A stretch of 64,000 bases of DNA, from the NCBI GenBank assembly GCA_016858145.1, contig JAEHOE010000105.1, positions 186,001-250,000 of the forward strand, given 5' to 3'. The notes below the pieces were generated by a model. That model was not told where the DNA came from and searched no databases. It was given only the letters and a program-made list of their open reading frames with translations. The stretch comes from Edaphochlamys debaryana (lineage: Eukaryota; Chlorophyta; Chlorophyceae; Chlamydomonadales). Position 1 is the first letter of the stretch; each line of letters begins with the position of its first letter. Positions 35,664 through 45,134 of the stretch are shown here, one piece after another. Both the position numbers and the translations under genes were made by a program.

Positions 35664-36355
35664 CGTTGTGGCGCCAGTCCAGTTTGGCTCGGTCTCCTCG
35701 ATCTTGGGGAAGCCGGCGACCACGCCCTTGACCGCGTCCTCCACGTAGCCCGCGGCGCCCTCCTCCTCAGCATCGGTAGGCTCGAGGGAGGACGAGGGCG
35801 GCAGCGGGGCGTTGGAAGAGAAGCCGTCGGCGAAGGGCTTGCGGGCGTCGCTGTGGTGGGAGATGCGGCCAGTGAACGTGTTGCCAACCGAGGGGGCCTG
35901 AGGTAGTGAGTCAAGGGCGGGAGTGGAGGGAAAGGAGTCAGTCAGGGGAGGAGACCCCAGGCGAGCAACGGCGGGAGCGGGCCCAAGCCGACGCAAGTGA
36001 CAACTCGCAAGCGGCTTGCCTTGGCGTCGTCGGGGGAGAAGATGCGGACGAACGCCTTGCCCCACCTGCGGCGACGTGCGGGAAGCAAGCAAAGCGCAAC
36101 CGTTAGACGACATGCCAGCAAGCAGCCTCAAATGCCCAGTGTGGGCCAGCTGGAGGCGGGGCCGCGCGACTTCGGGAGGAACCCGAGTGGCATTGCATGT
36201 CGGAAGCGCTACAGAGGCATCGAGCTGTTCTCCTAGCCACAACACGGGACTGCACGAGTGCTATAGCCCAGTGCTTCGACTCACCAGTCGGTCACGCTCT
36301 CGATAAAAGAAGCCTGCTGGTCCTTCTGGGCACGCGTGAGGATGACCGGTCGCAT
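35664..36355 (-). CDS. Unrecognised spliced gene or gene fragment (about 117 aa readable)
   Basis: Three exons join in phase: 36355-36285 (from an ATG, ending IESVTDW), 36065-36020 (WGKAFVRIFSPDDAK) and 35897-35664 (APSVGNTFTGRISHH to NWTGATT). The first intron is GT-AG (GTGAGTCG). The second appears to be GC-AG, starting GCAAGCC, a rarer but known class. The third exon ends at a good GTACGT donor, but no later exon was found, so the 3' end is missing or distant. An upstream extension of exon 1 is possible. The exon 3 product is Pro/Ser-rich in the middle with an acidic stretch. I do not recognise the family. Partial copies lie at 29430-29653 and 34501-34705. Confidence 0.5.
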
Positions 36356-37360
36356 AGCCTGACGCCGAGGCGCGGCGACGACACGCGACGTCGACCTGAC
36401 AGTGCTGAGCGAGGTAGAATGCATTCTGTCGGTGTCGGAGAGGGAGGGGCGAAGGCTCCGCGAGGCGGTGTTGCGCAAGCGGGGGCTGGAAGGTCTCGAG
36501 TTGTGGGTGAGTGGGCTCGATATCACCTCAATTGCTGTCTGCTGTGTTCCTTTGTGGCGTGTATTAGCCTGCAGCGGGAGTCGCGGGGCTGCTAAATAGG
36601 GCCGCGCCCGGTTCCGACACCGCCATCGCGCCGGGATCGACAACGTTTCGCTTTTTACCGCTGGCTCCGCGCTGGCGCACACGCCAGCAGCAGCTGCTGT
36701 CCTTCATGTTCCGCCAACAAGCAGAGTGCGCTATCGACTACCCGCAAGCGGGACAACGCTGACGTGGCGTCTCCCGGGCTGTTCCGGAGCCTTGTGCCGT
36801 GTGTGCGACAGCTTGCTGCCCTGTGCGCAGCACATGCAATTCGACACGAGAAAGGGGAGCGCCAGTCGGCTTGCAGCTTCGCATGTGGCGCATATAGGCC
36901 TGCGCTTCACCCCACTGCCTGGGGTTATCATGGGTTTGGAGAGTGCGACGAAAAGAACAAGGGGCGTCGGCGCAGCTGAGGAAGCGCCATTTGGCGCGCT
37001 CGTTTTGGCGCGAACCACCTTGATCGGTGGCCTCCACAGCCCTGCAGACATCACCGCTCATCAGCGAACAGAGAAGGCCGCCGGGCATACTAGTGAAAAC
37101 CCACAGCTCTCTTGTTGCGCTTCTCCTGATAGCTTGACCTTCATCTGCTCCTCTCTGCGCACTGGCGAGCCCGCGCGGCGCCAAACGCAATGCCCCTGAC
37201 ACAAGCGGCTACACAACAGTCATGCTAGGGTGCTAGGCGAACGCAGGGGTCACGCACGAGGAAGGCGGCTTTGCAGGGGTTCGACGCTCAGCGACAGCCC
37301 GGCGCTGTTGCAGGCTCCGAGAGCTCTTGGCTGCCAGGGCTGCTTCTATCGCGCTCCACA
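36356..37360. other. No gene recognised; 5' flank of the MT-A70-family gene
   Basis: No credible gene on either strand. The right part should hold the promoter of the gene starting at 37361; no core motif can be named with confidence. Confidence 0.4.
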
Positions 37361-39741
37361 ATGTCAGACCGGCGGCCCAAGCGCCGCTGCGTGGCGGCAA
37401 AGTCGCAGGTGCCGTCCGCGATTCACTATGTTGGCTACGTCGAGGACGACGAGACGCCAGAGGCGATCATGAAGAAGTTTGAGGAGCTGGAGCGCATTCA
37501 GAAGGCCGCTGAGGCTCGGCGACAGCAGCAGCAGGCGCAGCCCGTGGGGGATAACGACGCAGCCCCGACTGCCAGCGGCCCGAGCCCCACGGCAGCCGAG
37601 GACGGTGGGGCAGCCCCCCGACCCAGCACCGTCACTGCACAGCCAAACGGCCAGCAAGACGGTGGGCTGGATGAGGAGGCCCTCTTGGAGGTCTTCCGCC
37701 AGACCTCCATCTTCAACGTGCGCTCAGCCCTGGCGAACAACGACGTGCTGCACGAGGGAGCAGGCGGGGCGGGAGGGGCCGACGGCGCTGGTTACGGCGG
37801 GGATGCCGGGTTCTTCGACGATGGCGGCGAGGGCAGCGACGCGGAGGAGGAGCTGGCGTACCTCAAGGTAAGGCGTAGGGGCAGGGTGTGAGCGGATTCT
37901 GCGGGGGCTTTCCTGCGCTGTTGTAAGCATGCTCCTCCTCGTCGTGACCAAGCTCCTCCCGGGCTCTCGGCTCCTCACCAGGGCTTCTGGAGCGATGAGG
38001 ACTTCGAGCTGCCTGGCGGGAAGGCCAAGGAGGCGCGGCGGCGGCGCGGCGGTGGCAAGGCGGCCGGCCCACGGGAGCCCCGCCAGCCGCGTGCACCGGG
38101 TGGGTCCTTGCTCAAGTGGTTCGGGCTGATGGATAGAGCAGAAGGTCCTGTTGAAAAGTGGCATGACCGCTGGCACCCCATTTCCTGCCCACGTGCTGCA
38201 GGCACGGGCCACTCGCGTCACGTGCTGCACCAGGTGGTGACGCAGTACAACCGGGACACCAACGCCCTCATCCGCCGCCGCATCCGCATTGGAGCCGCGG
38301 CGGCTGCAGGGGGGGGCCTCGTGCAGCTGCGCGTCCCCAACCCCCCGCTGCCACTATCCTGGGGCCGCACTGTGCGCCCCTACCGGCCGCCCAAGCCGCG
38401 CCAGCCGCCCATGTCCCTGGAAGCAGAACCCGCGACGCTAGCTGAGCCAGCCGCCGCTGCTTCGACCAGCCGCGGTTACGAGGTGGCAGACCTGGTGTCG
38501 TTCCCATACGACAAGGTGCTCGGCGGCAAGCAGTACATTGCCGTGCTGGTCAATGCGGGCTGGCAGACGGACGGGGCGCTGGATGCGTACGACAGCGGCG
38601 GAGAGGCGGCGGTTATGGCAAGGTGCGACTGTACGGCGCTAGCCATGGCATGGCATTATGGCGGGCTGGCATATGAGGATCAAACCTGAAGGGCATTGTA
38701 GCGTGCCGGCCGGCTGCAGCTGGGCCCGCCTCCCTAGCCGCTGAACCCCGCCCCTGCCCCTGCAGGCTCAAGTCCCTGCCGCTGCCCCGGCTGTGCCCGC
38801 GGGGCTTCATCATGGTGTGGGCGCACAAGGGCCTGCTGCACGGCGTGTGCCGCGTGATGGCGGCGTGGGGGTGAGTGGGGGCCGTGGGTTCACAAGTACT
38901 GTCGGGGTCCACCAGAGCCCTCGACCAAGCCTCTTCCGTCCTCATCCGTCCTCAACTGTCCTGTCCGCCTCTTAGCCGACCCCCGCCCCGCCTCCTCCTT
39001 CAGGTACGCATACATTGAGAACCTGACCTGGGTGCACCTGAACCCCGCCAACGGCATCGCCAAGCAGCACGGCCGCTTCTTCAAGCGGTCGCACACCACG
39101 CTGCTCATGTTCCGCAAGGAGGGTGGGTGGCACGATGGAAGCCCATGCGTACGCCCTGCCATGCAAGGCAGCAGGCGCCGTGCCCCTCCCGCAGCCAAGA
39201 CGTCGACCCGACTCCGTGCCGAGTAGCTTCACCCGCAGGGAAGTTCATGTACCGTCCCCCCGCCCCCAACCCGCAGGCGAGGGGCGGGACATCGAGCTGC
39301 GGCACCAGCGCAGCCCGGACGTGGTGTTCGACTGCGTGCGCTCGCTGCCGGGTGCGTGGGGCGATGCGCGTTGTTCAGGGCGCAAGAACGAGGCAGCAGT
39401 GGGCTTGCTACGTTTGCAGTACGTGTTCCAGCAGTCTGGTCTGCATGGGACCTGCCGAGGGCACTGACACCACCCCTTCTGACGGACGGATCCCACCGTT
39501 CCCTATCGCTTTGTCCAGGTGGCGCCGGCTGGCAGGTGCCGGGCGAGGTGATGACCACGGTGGAGACCATGCTGCCCACCGCCAAGGGGGCCCTCCTGGA
39601 GCTGTGGGCGCCAAGGGGAGCCCGCCGGTGGGCGATTGTCAGGAAGGTGTTGTGTCGCGTTGGCCCGCAGGCGCTTCACGCTCACATGTGTTGCTTTTCA
39701 CCCGTAGGCCCGGATGGGACCACGTCACCGAGGCGCTGTAA
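37361..39741 (+). CDS. MT-A70-family methyltransferase-like protein lacking the DPPW motif
   Basis: Eight exons in agreeing phase: 37361-37867, 37982-38099, 38202-38622, 38766-38870, 39004-39122, 39277-39351, 39519-39627 and 39708-39741; product 495 aa. The ATG at 37361 is the first in frame. The N-terminal part is low-complexity: a basic start, a Gln-rich stretch, Ala/Pro/Gly and an acidic run before exon 2. The C-terminal half is MT-A70-like: GFIMVWAHKG, then YAYIENLTWVHLNPANGIA, RSHTTLLMFRKEGEGRDIEL with RHQRSPDVVFD, and ELWAPRGARRPGWDHV at the end. MT-A70 enzymes transfer a methyl group from SAM to N6 of adenine in RNA or DNA. Where DPPW is expected, this protein has NAGW (residues 326-329), so it may be inactive or a partner subunit, as METTL14-type proteins are. 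Nuclear location is inferred. Family call firm; activity and substrate are not. Confidence 0.9.
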
Positions 39742-41235
39742 CGTGCAGCGACGGGTCAAGCGCTGGAGCATGACCTGGACGAAGGCGCAAAGGCAGCAGG
39801 AGGGACAGCTGTGAGAAAGGATTAGTCCCTAGCCGGTTGGCGTTGTGGGCGCATGTGGGCGAAGTTGGTTTGAGCCAGGTCGCTAGGATAGGGGAGAAGA
39901 CAGACTGGTGGTGTCGAGGGCCAACGGGAATCATAGGGCATCTAGGGTGTCGGCTCTCGTGCCAAACGTCAGCTGCATACAGTAAGCGCAGGCATATCCC
40001 AGGGTTGCGTGCTGCTGCTGCTGGTTGGTTGCGGGGAGATCCAACTGGGGCCGAAGGGGTTACAAGGTCGAGCCGGGTCAGCGTGGTCTGAGGGAGCTGC
40101 ATGACGAGGAGCCCCAACGCACTCCACGCTTGGGGCGCGTATGGCACATTGCCCTTCCGGCCGTCGCCTTGCCTGATCCTTGGGTGCGGCGGTCGAGGCA
40201 TGTGGGTTGGGTGTCACCCTGCACGCCCTGGCAAGCCGTTTGCATCTGCGATGACATGCTGGCTAGATGTGAGAGGCTGCGAATCATACCATCATACCTC
40301 CAATGCCGTACGGGTGCCCATGTCGCGCAAATAAGCAGCCCAACCGCGTCAAGCGGCCACACACCTGCTAACTACAGTAGGCTTGCTGCCCTACACGTGT
40401 TTGAGCAAGCTGGGGAAGTACGCGGACCTGCCAGTCCTGCACCCGTCGGCCAACGAAATGCGACGTCAACACACCTTCCCCCCACGGCATCTGGCGTGCG
40501 TTTGCTCTGCCGCAATGCAAGGACAGCTGTGCGCGTGTGCAGTAGGCTGCGCGCAGCTGAACTAGCAGCGCTGAGGCCTGGGACGGAGCAAGCGAGGCCT
40601 TCCCGCACAGTGCATTTTGTGCTGGCCGTGGTGGCAGCGCATGCCCTCCCGCCCCTGCAGGAGGACCTGTGCAGGGCTGTCGGACAGGGAAGCGCTTCGG
40701 ATGCAGTGTCGACGGACCCAGCCAACCCCTTTTGTCGGTCGACCGCAGGTGCCGAGGCCACTCCCCCCCGGCCCCCAACACGCCCCCGCAGTTGGCAACG
40801 TACCAGCGGGCCGGCTGGGCACCCCTTGCAGGGCCCGTGCCGTGGAGACGGTTGGCAGCTGCCGCGCGTAGGGCTGCCGCCGTCACTTGCCTGGCAGCTT
40901 TGAGGAGGGCGCAGGAGCGCAGTACGGTACAGCGCGCGCCCGAGCACGCCTAGCGCCGCGGGCGTCGTTGGGCTCCTGCGCTCCTGAACTCCTGGACCTT
41001 CCTGGACTCCCGGACTCAAGTGGCACGAATGACGGCCCGCCCCGCCGCAAACGCTACGCTTAGACATATGCACCCTACAGGCCCCCTGCATTGTATGCCG
41101 TCTGGTGCTCGTTGGGGCTAAAGGTCGCGACTCGCGAGGCATGCGGAATGCGCCGAGAGCTTCCTGGGGGAGCGTACTCTGCGTGGCCGGCGGGCACCTG
41201 CACGTGCAGGCATGCATCTCCTACCATCCCCACAG
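39742..41235. other. No gene recognised between the MT-A70-family gene and the coiled-coil exon
   Basis: The first TGTAA overlaps the MT-A70 stop codon at 39737-39741 and is too close to be the poly(A) signal of that gene. A frame at about 40380-40470 (LPYTCLSKLGKYADLPVLHP) looks protein-like but has no supporting exon. Other open frames here are GC-driven. Confidence 0.4.
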
Positions 41236-41518
41236 CAAGGCCAAGGGCGCAGCACAGGAGCGCTGGCAGAGGAAGGAGCAAGCAAAGCGGGAGAGGGAGA
41301 GGGAGAGGGAGGAGGCAGCCGGGCGCAGCGCAGCGGCCGAAGCGCAGCAGAGGCTGCAGAGGCAGCAGCGTGCGGAGGCCGCCGCTGCCGCAGCGGCCGC
41401 CGCAGCGGCCGAAGCAGCCGCCGAAGAAGTGGCCGCTGCAGAGTGGCTCAGCAGGATGCAGCCTGCGCTTCTGGAGAAGCAGCGGAAGTGGGAGGAGAAG
41501 CTGTTGGGCCAGCTTTGA
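41236..41518 (+). CDS. Possible terminal exon of a coiled-coil protein
   Basis: After a good acceptor (CTACCATCCCCACAG) a frame stays open to a TGA at 41516-41518. It encodes SKAKGAAQERWQRKEQAKRE, then an Arg/Glu-rich and a long Ala/Glu helix, ending LLEKQRKWEEKLLGQL. The composition is that of a long charged helix or coiled coil. No upstream exon was identified, so the gene model is incomplete and the function unknown. Imperfect direct repeats (AAGGTCGCGA...GAGGCATGC) flank it at 41121-41155 and 41581-41612. Confidence 0.35.
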
Positions 41519-41847
41519 CGAGGTGGGTGGGGGGTCGGGGAAAGGGGGGTCGGGGGTCGGGGGCTGCGAACCCTTGGGCTCAAGGTCGCGAGGCATGCAG
41601 AATGCGTCGGGAGTCTTGACCTTTGCTTGCCTTGCTGACTCTGAGCTGAATCGGCCAACTGCACGTGCAGGGCGGTGCGATGACATGGGCCGGCAGACCG
41701 CGGATGGGCGTCTTTGCGCGAACCCTCATACACATACGCAGTACGGCACCCAAAACTCGCCCCATAAGCTGCCCCGACGCTGCCTTCCGCAACACAGCCA
41801 CTCAGCGTTCACCTGACTTGTAAACTTTCCTACACATCAAGTGAAAC
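41519..41847 (+). promoter_or_regulatory. Probable promoter and 5' UTR of the LCIB/LCIC-family gene
   Basis: About 330 bp upstream of the ATG at 41848, including the right-hand repeat GAGGCATGCAGAATGCG. Genes of this family are induced by limiting CO2 in Chlamydomonas, but I found no clear copy of the GANTTNC enhancer consensus in this short stretch. The assignment rests on position only. Confidence 0.35.
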
Positions 41848-44800
41848 ATGTTTGCTCTGGGTCAGCGCTCCACCGTCTCGTGCAAGGCCGCTTGCGCCTG
41901 CGCGGGATGCCGACTAAGCGGCCGGGTCACCCCGGTGCCGGTTTCGGCCCGCATGTCGTCCGTGGCGCGTCCCTCTTCCAAGCGCAGCTCTGCGGCTGTG
42001 TCCGTGCGGGCCCAGGCAGCGTCGACCGCTGTCGCTGTCGCGGCCCCCGCGGCTGTTGAGGCTGCCCCGGCCAGGCGCACCTTCGCTGCTCGCCACCAGG
42101 AGATCATTCGGTGAGGGCGAAGTGCGGTCCATTATGCTCACGCTGTGAAAAGGGTTGGCAGGGCGCGGACAATTCTGTTTGCTGGGCAACTTGCTGAGAA
42201 GCGCCTTATCCCATGCCCAGGTCTTTTCCCTCGGCCATGGGCGTCGATGACTTCATGGGCCGCGTGGAGGTGAGCGCTGCCGGAGAAACTGCGGTTTGCT
42301 GGGCCGAGCATCCCAGCTTGTGGCTGAGCAACTGGGTTGCGCCCGCAGGTTTCCCTCGCCGGCTTCGGCTTCACTGGCGACAACTCCATTGGTGAGTGGG
42401 CCGGGCAGTGGTGGGCTGGCACCAACATCCCGCACTGAATGTTGCCCCGCATTGGTGCGCTCTGCTCGTGTTATGCCTTGCCTCCGCTCTGACCTGCTGC
42501 TGCTCCCCTGCGCTCGCAGCCATGACCAACCTGTGCCGCGATGAGGTGACCCAGGTGCTGAAGGACAAGATTGAGGCCATCTTTGGCTCCTCCTTCAACA
42601 CCAACGGCCTGGGCGGTGTCCTGACCTGTGGTGTCACCGGCATGAAGGCCGGCCTCAGCCACTCCCCCGTGTGCAACGTGAGTTTGAGCTGGGGTGCAAA
42701 TGAGGGGGTGCAGACATATCCATCTGGCCTCTTGCCCGGCCCCCTCCACGGCATCCCACCCTCTCCCGGCATCCAGAGCGCTCCTCTGCTGTCTGTCACC
42801 TGGCCCCCTGTTGAAGACTCTGTTGCCGCTTTCCCATGTTCTCAGGGCGGCCGCGAGCGCTACGTGTTCTTCGCCTTCCCCCACATCGCCATCAACTCGG
42901 AGGGCGAGATGGGCGCCCTGTCCCGCCCCGGCCGCCCCAAGCAGTCGTGCGCCTGCGGTGCTCTGCTGGCCATTCTCAACGCCTTCAAGGTGAGGCTCCC
43001 GGCCTGAAGTGACGACTCAGGGCTGGAGCCATCTCCCGTGTCCAGTGCAAGACCAAGTGCCATGCCTTCCTCCCATCAACTGCCAGGTCGACGGCGTGGA
43101 GAAGAGCTGCAAGGTGCCCGGCGTGCACGACCCGCTCGACCCTGAGCTGACCATCCTGCAGCAGCGCCTGGCCCGCCGCGTGCGCTACGAGAAGCTCAAC
43201 GTGCAGCAGCTGGACCTGCCCGCCCTCACCCAGGTGGGCGCCAGGCAGTGTTTCGAAAACCTTTAAAGCCCCTCCATTCCATAGTACCCACACGGGTACC
43301 TGCCAGCCTACCCTCGTAATTTCCCAGTACCCGGGCGCCGAAGGCGCCCAAACCGCGGGGGGGTCCGGGGGGGCGGCTAGCCCCCCCGGCAAAATTTGCG
43401 CAATATGGGTATCAAATTGCACGATTTTCGCTGTAGATCTCTACGTAAGGAGGGCTGAGAGTGTCAATTAATGAGCTACGCAACAAGGCTGAAAGAAGGC
43501 TCAACAGCCCCGCCTGACCCAGTCTGGCCCACCAGCCCAGCAGGAAGCACAATAAAATCAGCGGCATCCGTTGTTCAGTGCGTTGTTTGAGCTAGCCACC
43601 GGTTCAGTGCGTTTGGCATGCGTTGTTTGAGCTAGCTGGAACCACAGCTGCGGTCTGCCGGCCGCCCGGAAAGAACGACGTGGGCCTAGTGTTGCCCAGG
43701 ACTTAAGGCTCAGGCTTTGGAGCCATAGCTATGACATGTGTCTAGGAGTGATCAAGCGGTGGCGAAGACGCGAAGGAAAAGAAACTGTGGAAAGTTGTGG
43801 CTGGTCGCGTGGTCGTGCCGTGCGGCCCACCCCGCTTCCCCCGTCCGAAGCCCCGACACCCGGGCCCCGCCCCCGCCCAAGCCGCCCGGGTACTAGCCGG
43901 GGGTAGCCAACAGTTTCATAGTACCCGTGCGGTTACTGGGGGACTTCCGAGTTATATTTTGGTACCCGTGCAAGAAAGCCCGAATTATTTTCTCAGTACC
44001 CGATCGGGTACTAGTACCCGATTTTCGAAACACTGGCGCCAGGGCATGCCGGCTCGGGGAAAGCCGCTCGCTAGTGTTTGTCCTCAGACCTCTGCCTGCT
44101 ATGGGTATGCCGGGCAAAGAAGTACTCGCGGTCGCCATGTGATACTGTCTGTCTGCCTTGGGAAGGGTATGTCTTCCCCCATACTGCCTTGCCTGTCTGT
44201 CTGGCTGGGCCCACTTGTGATGCCCGCCGTGCTGTGGCACCCGAGGTTTGATCCTGACCCCCCCCCCCCCACCCCCCCCCCGCAATGCTTCCCCCAGGTG
44301 GCTGAGCGTACCATCACCGACGACCTGGAGTACCTGATCGAGAAGGCCGTGGACCCCGCCACCTCGGACTACGCCGTGATCACCGGCGTGCAGATCCACA
44401 ACTGGGGCAAGGAGCTCACCGAGGACGGTGACTCGTCCATCGAGTTCGTGGCTCCGGCCAAGTGCTACGCCGTGGTCAACGGCCTGAAGACCTACATCGA
44501 CCTGCCGCAGGTAAGCTGAGGGCCATCATGCGGGGCGCCGGACAAGGAGGGAGCAGCGGGTGGCCCTCGCAGTTGAGGTCGTCGACGAAGCCTGTCTGCC
44601 TGCTCATTGACCATCGCTATGTCTCTCTCGCCCCCCAGGTGCCGGCGTTGTCGCCTCGCCAGATCATGACCATGTCGACCCGCTCGTTTAACGGCACCGC
44701 GCCCAAGCACATCCAGCCCGGCATGCGCGGCTCGGTCATCTCTGAGGTGCCCCTGCAGGTAGGCGCTAGATCAGCCGGGGATCACCGAGGCCATGGTGTA

Positions 44801-45134
44801 GATGAGCTGTGGGTTTCGGATTGGGTGGGCATGACATGCGTGACATGCTCGACCAGGGGGTATTCCGCGTGTCTGACGTGCTGTCCTCTGTCTTCACGTT
44901 CCCCCGCAGTACCTGGTCGGCAAGCTGGGCGGCAGCCAGCTCATGACGGACGGCACCTCCTACGCTCCCAACTTCTCCTCCACGGACTCGTTCGAGTGGC
45001 CCACGTGGCAGTCGCGCATCCGCCTGGACAACAACCCCAACCGCCTGCTCTCCGTGGAGCGCGACACCAACGCGCCCACCATGGACTCGCCGGAGCCGGA
45101 GACCGTGCACACCTCTTTCCAGGCCCCTCAGTAA
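41848..45134 (+). CDS. LCIB/LCIC-family (theta carbonic anhydrase) chloroplast protein
   Basis: Nine exons in agreeing phase: 41848-42110, 42221-42269, 42349-42391, 42520-42677, 42846-42989, 43087-43233, 44298-44510, 44639-44758 and 44910-45134; product 453 aa, close to the usual family length. The first about 90 residues are Ala/Ser/Arg/Val-rich with few acidic residues, as in an algal chloroplast transit peptide. The conserved core starts at DDFMGRVEVSLAGFGFTG. Predicted zinc ligands are Cys124 (NLCRDEV), His184 (AFPHIAI) and Cys208 (SCACGALL), spaced as in the diatom homologues. LCIB and LCIC form a complex in the stroma around the pyrenoid and recapture leaked CO2 during CO2 limitation. 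The position matching the beta-CA CxDxR arginine is Val128. I cannot tell LCIB from LCIC, so no symbol is given. A MITE lies in intron 6. Confidence 0.93.
43246..44035. mobile_element. hAT-type MITE in intron 6 of the LCIB/LCIC-family gene
   Basis: 790 bp with perfect 14-bp terminal inverted repeats: CAGTGTTTCGAAAA at the left and TTTTCGAAACACTG at the right. It is flanked by an exact 8-bp target duplication GCGCCAGG at 43238-43245 and 44036-44043. CAGTG ends and an 8-bp duplication point to the hAT superfamily. No transposase is present. Near both ends are many GTACCCG/CGGGTAC words (43285-43330 and 43885-44020), a subterminal arrangement like transposase binding sites. The left end is 12 bp from the intron's GT donor (43234). 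Not related in sequence to the 396-bp MITE. Confidence 0.95.
44262..44281. repeat. Poly-C tract at the intron 6 acceptor
   Basis: Twenty bases of C broken by one A, 17 bp before the AG at 44296-44297. It extends the polypyrimidine tract of the LCIB/LCIC-family intron 6. Confidence 0.8.

Noticed and set aside
41091..41816. Alternative plus-strand frame through the coiled-coil exon
   Set aside because: The frame used at 41236-41518 has a good acceptor and helical composition; the alternative is Gly/Arg-rich shadow sequence.
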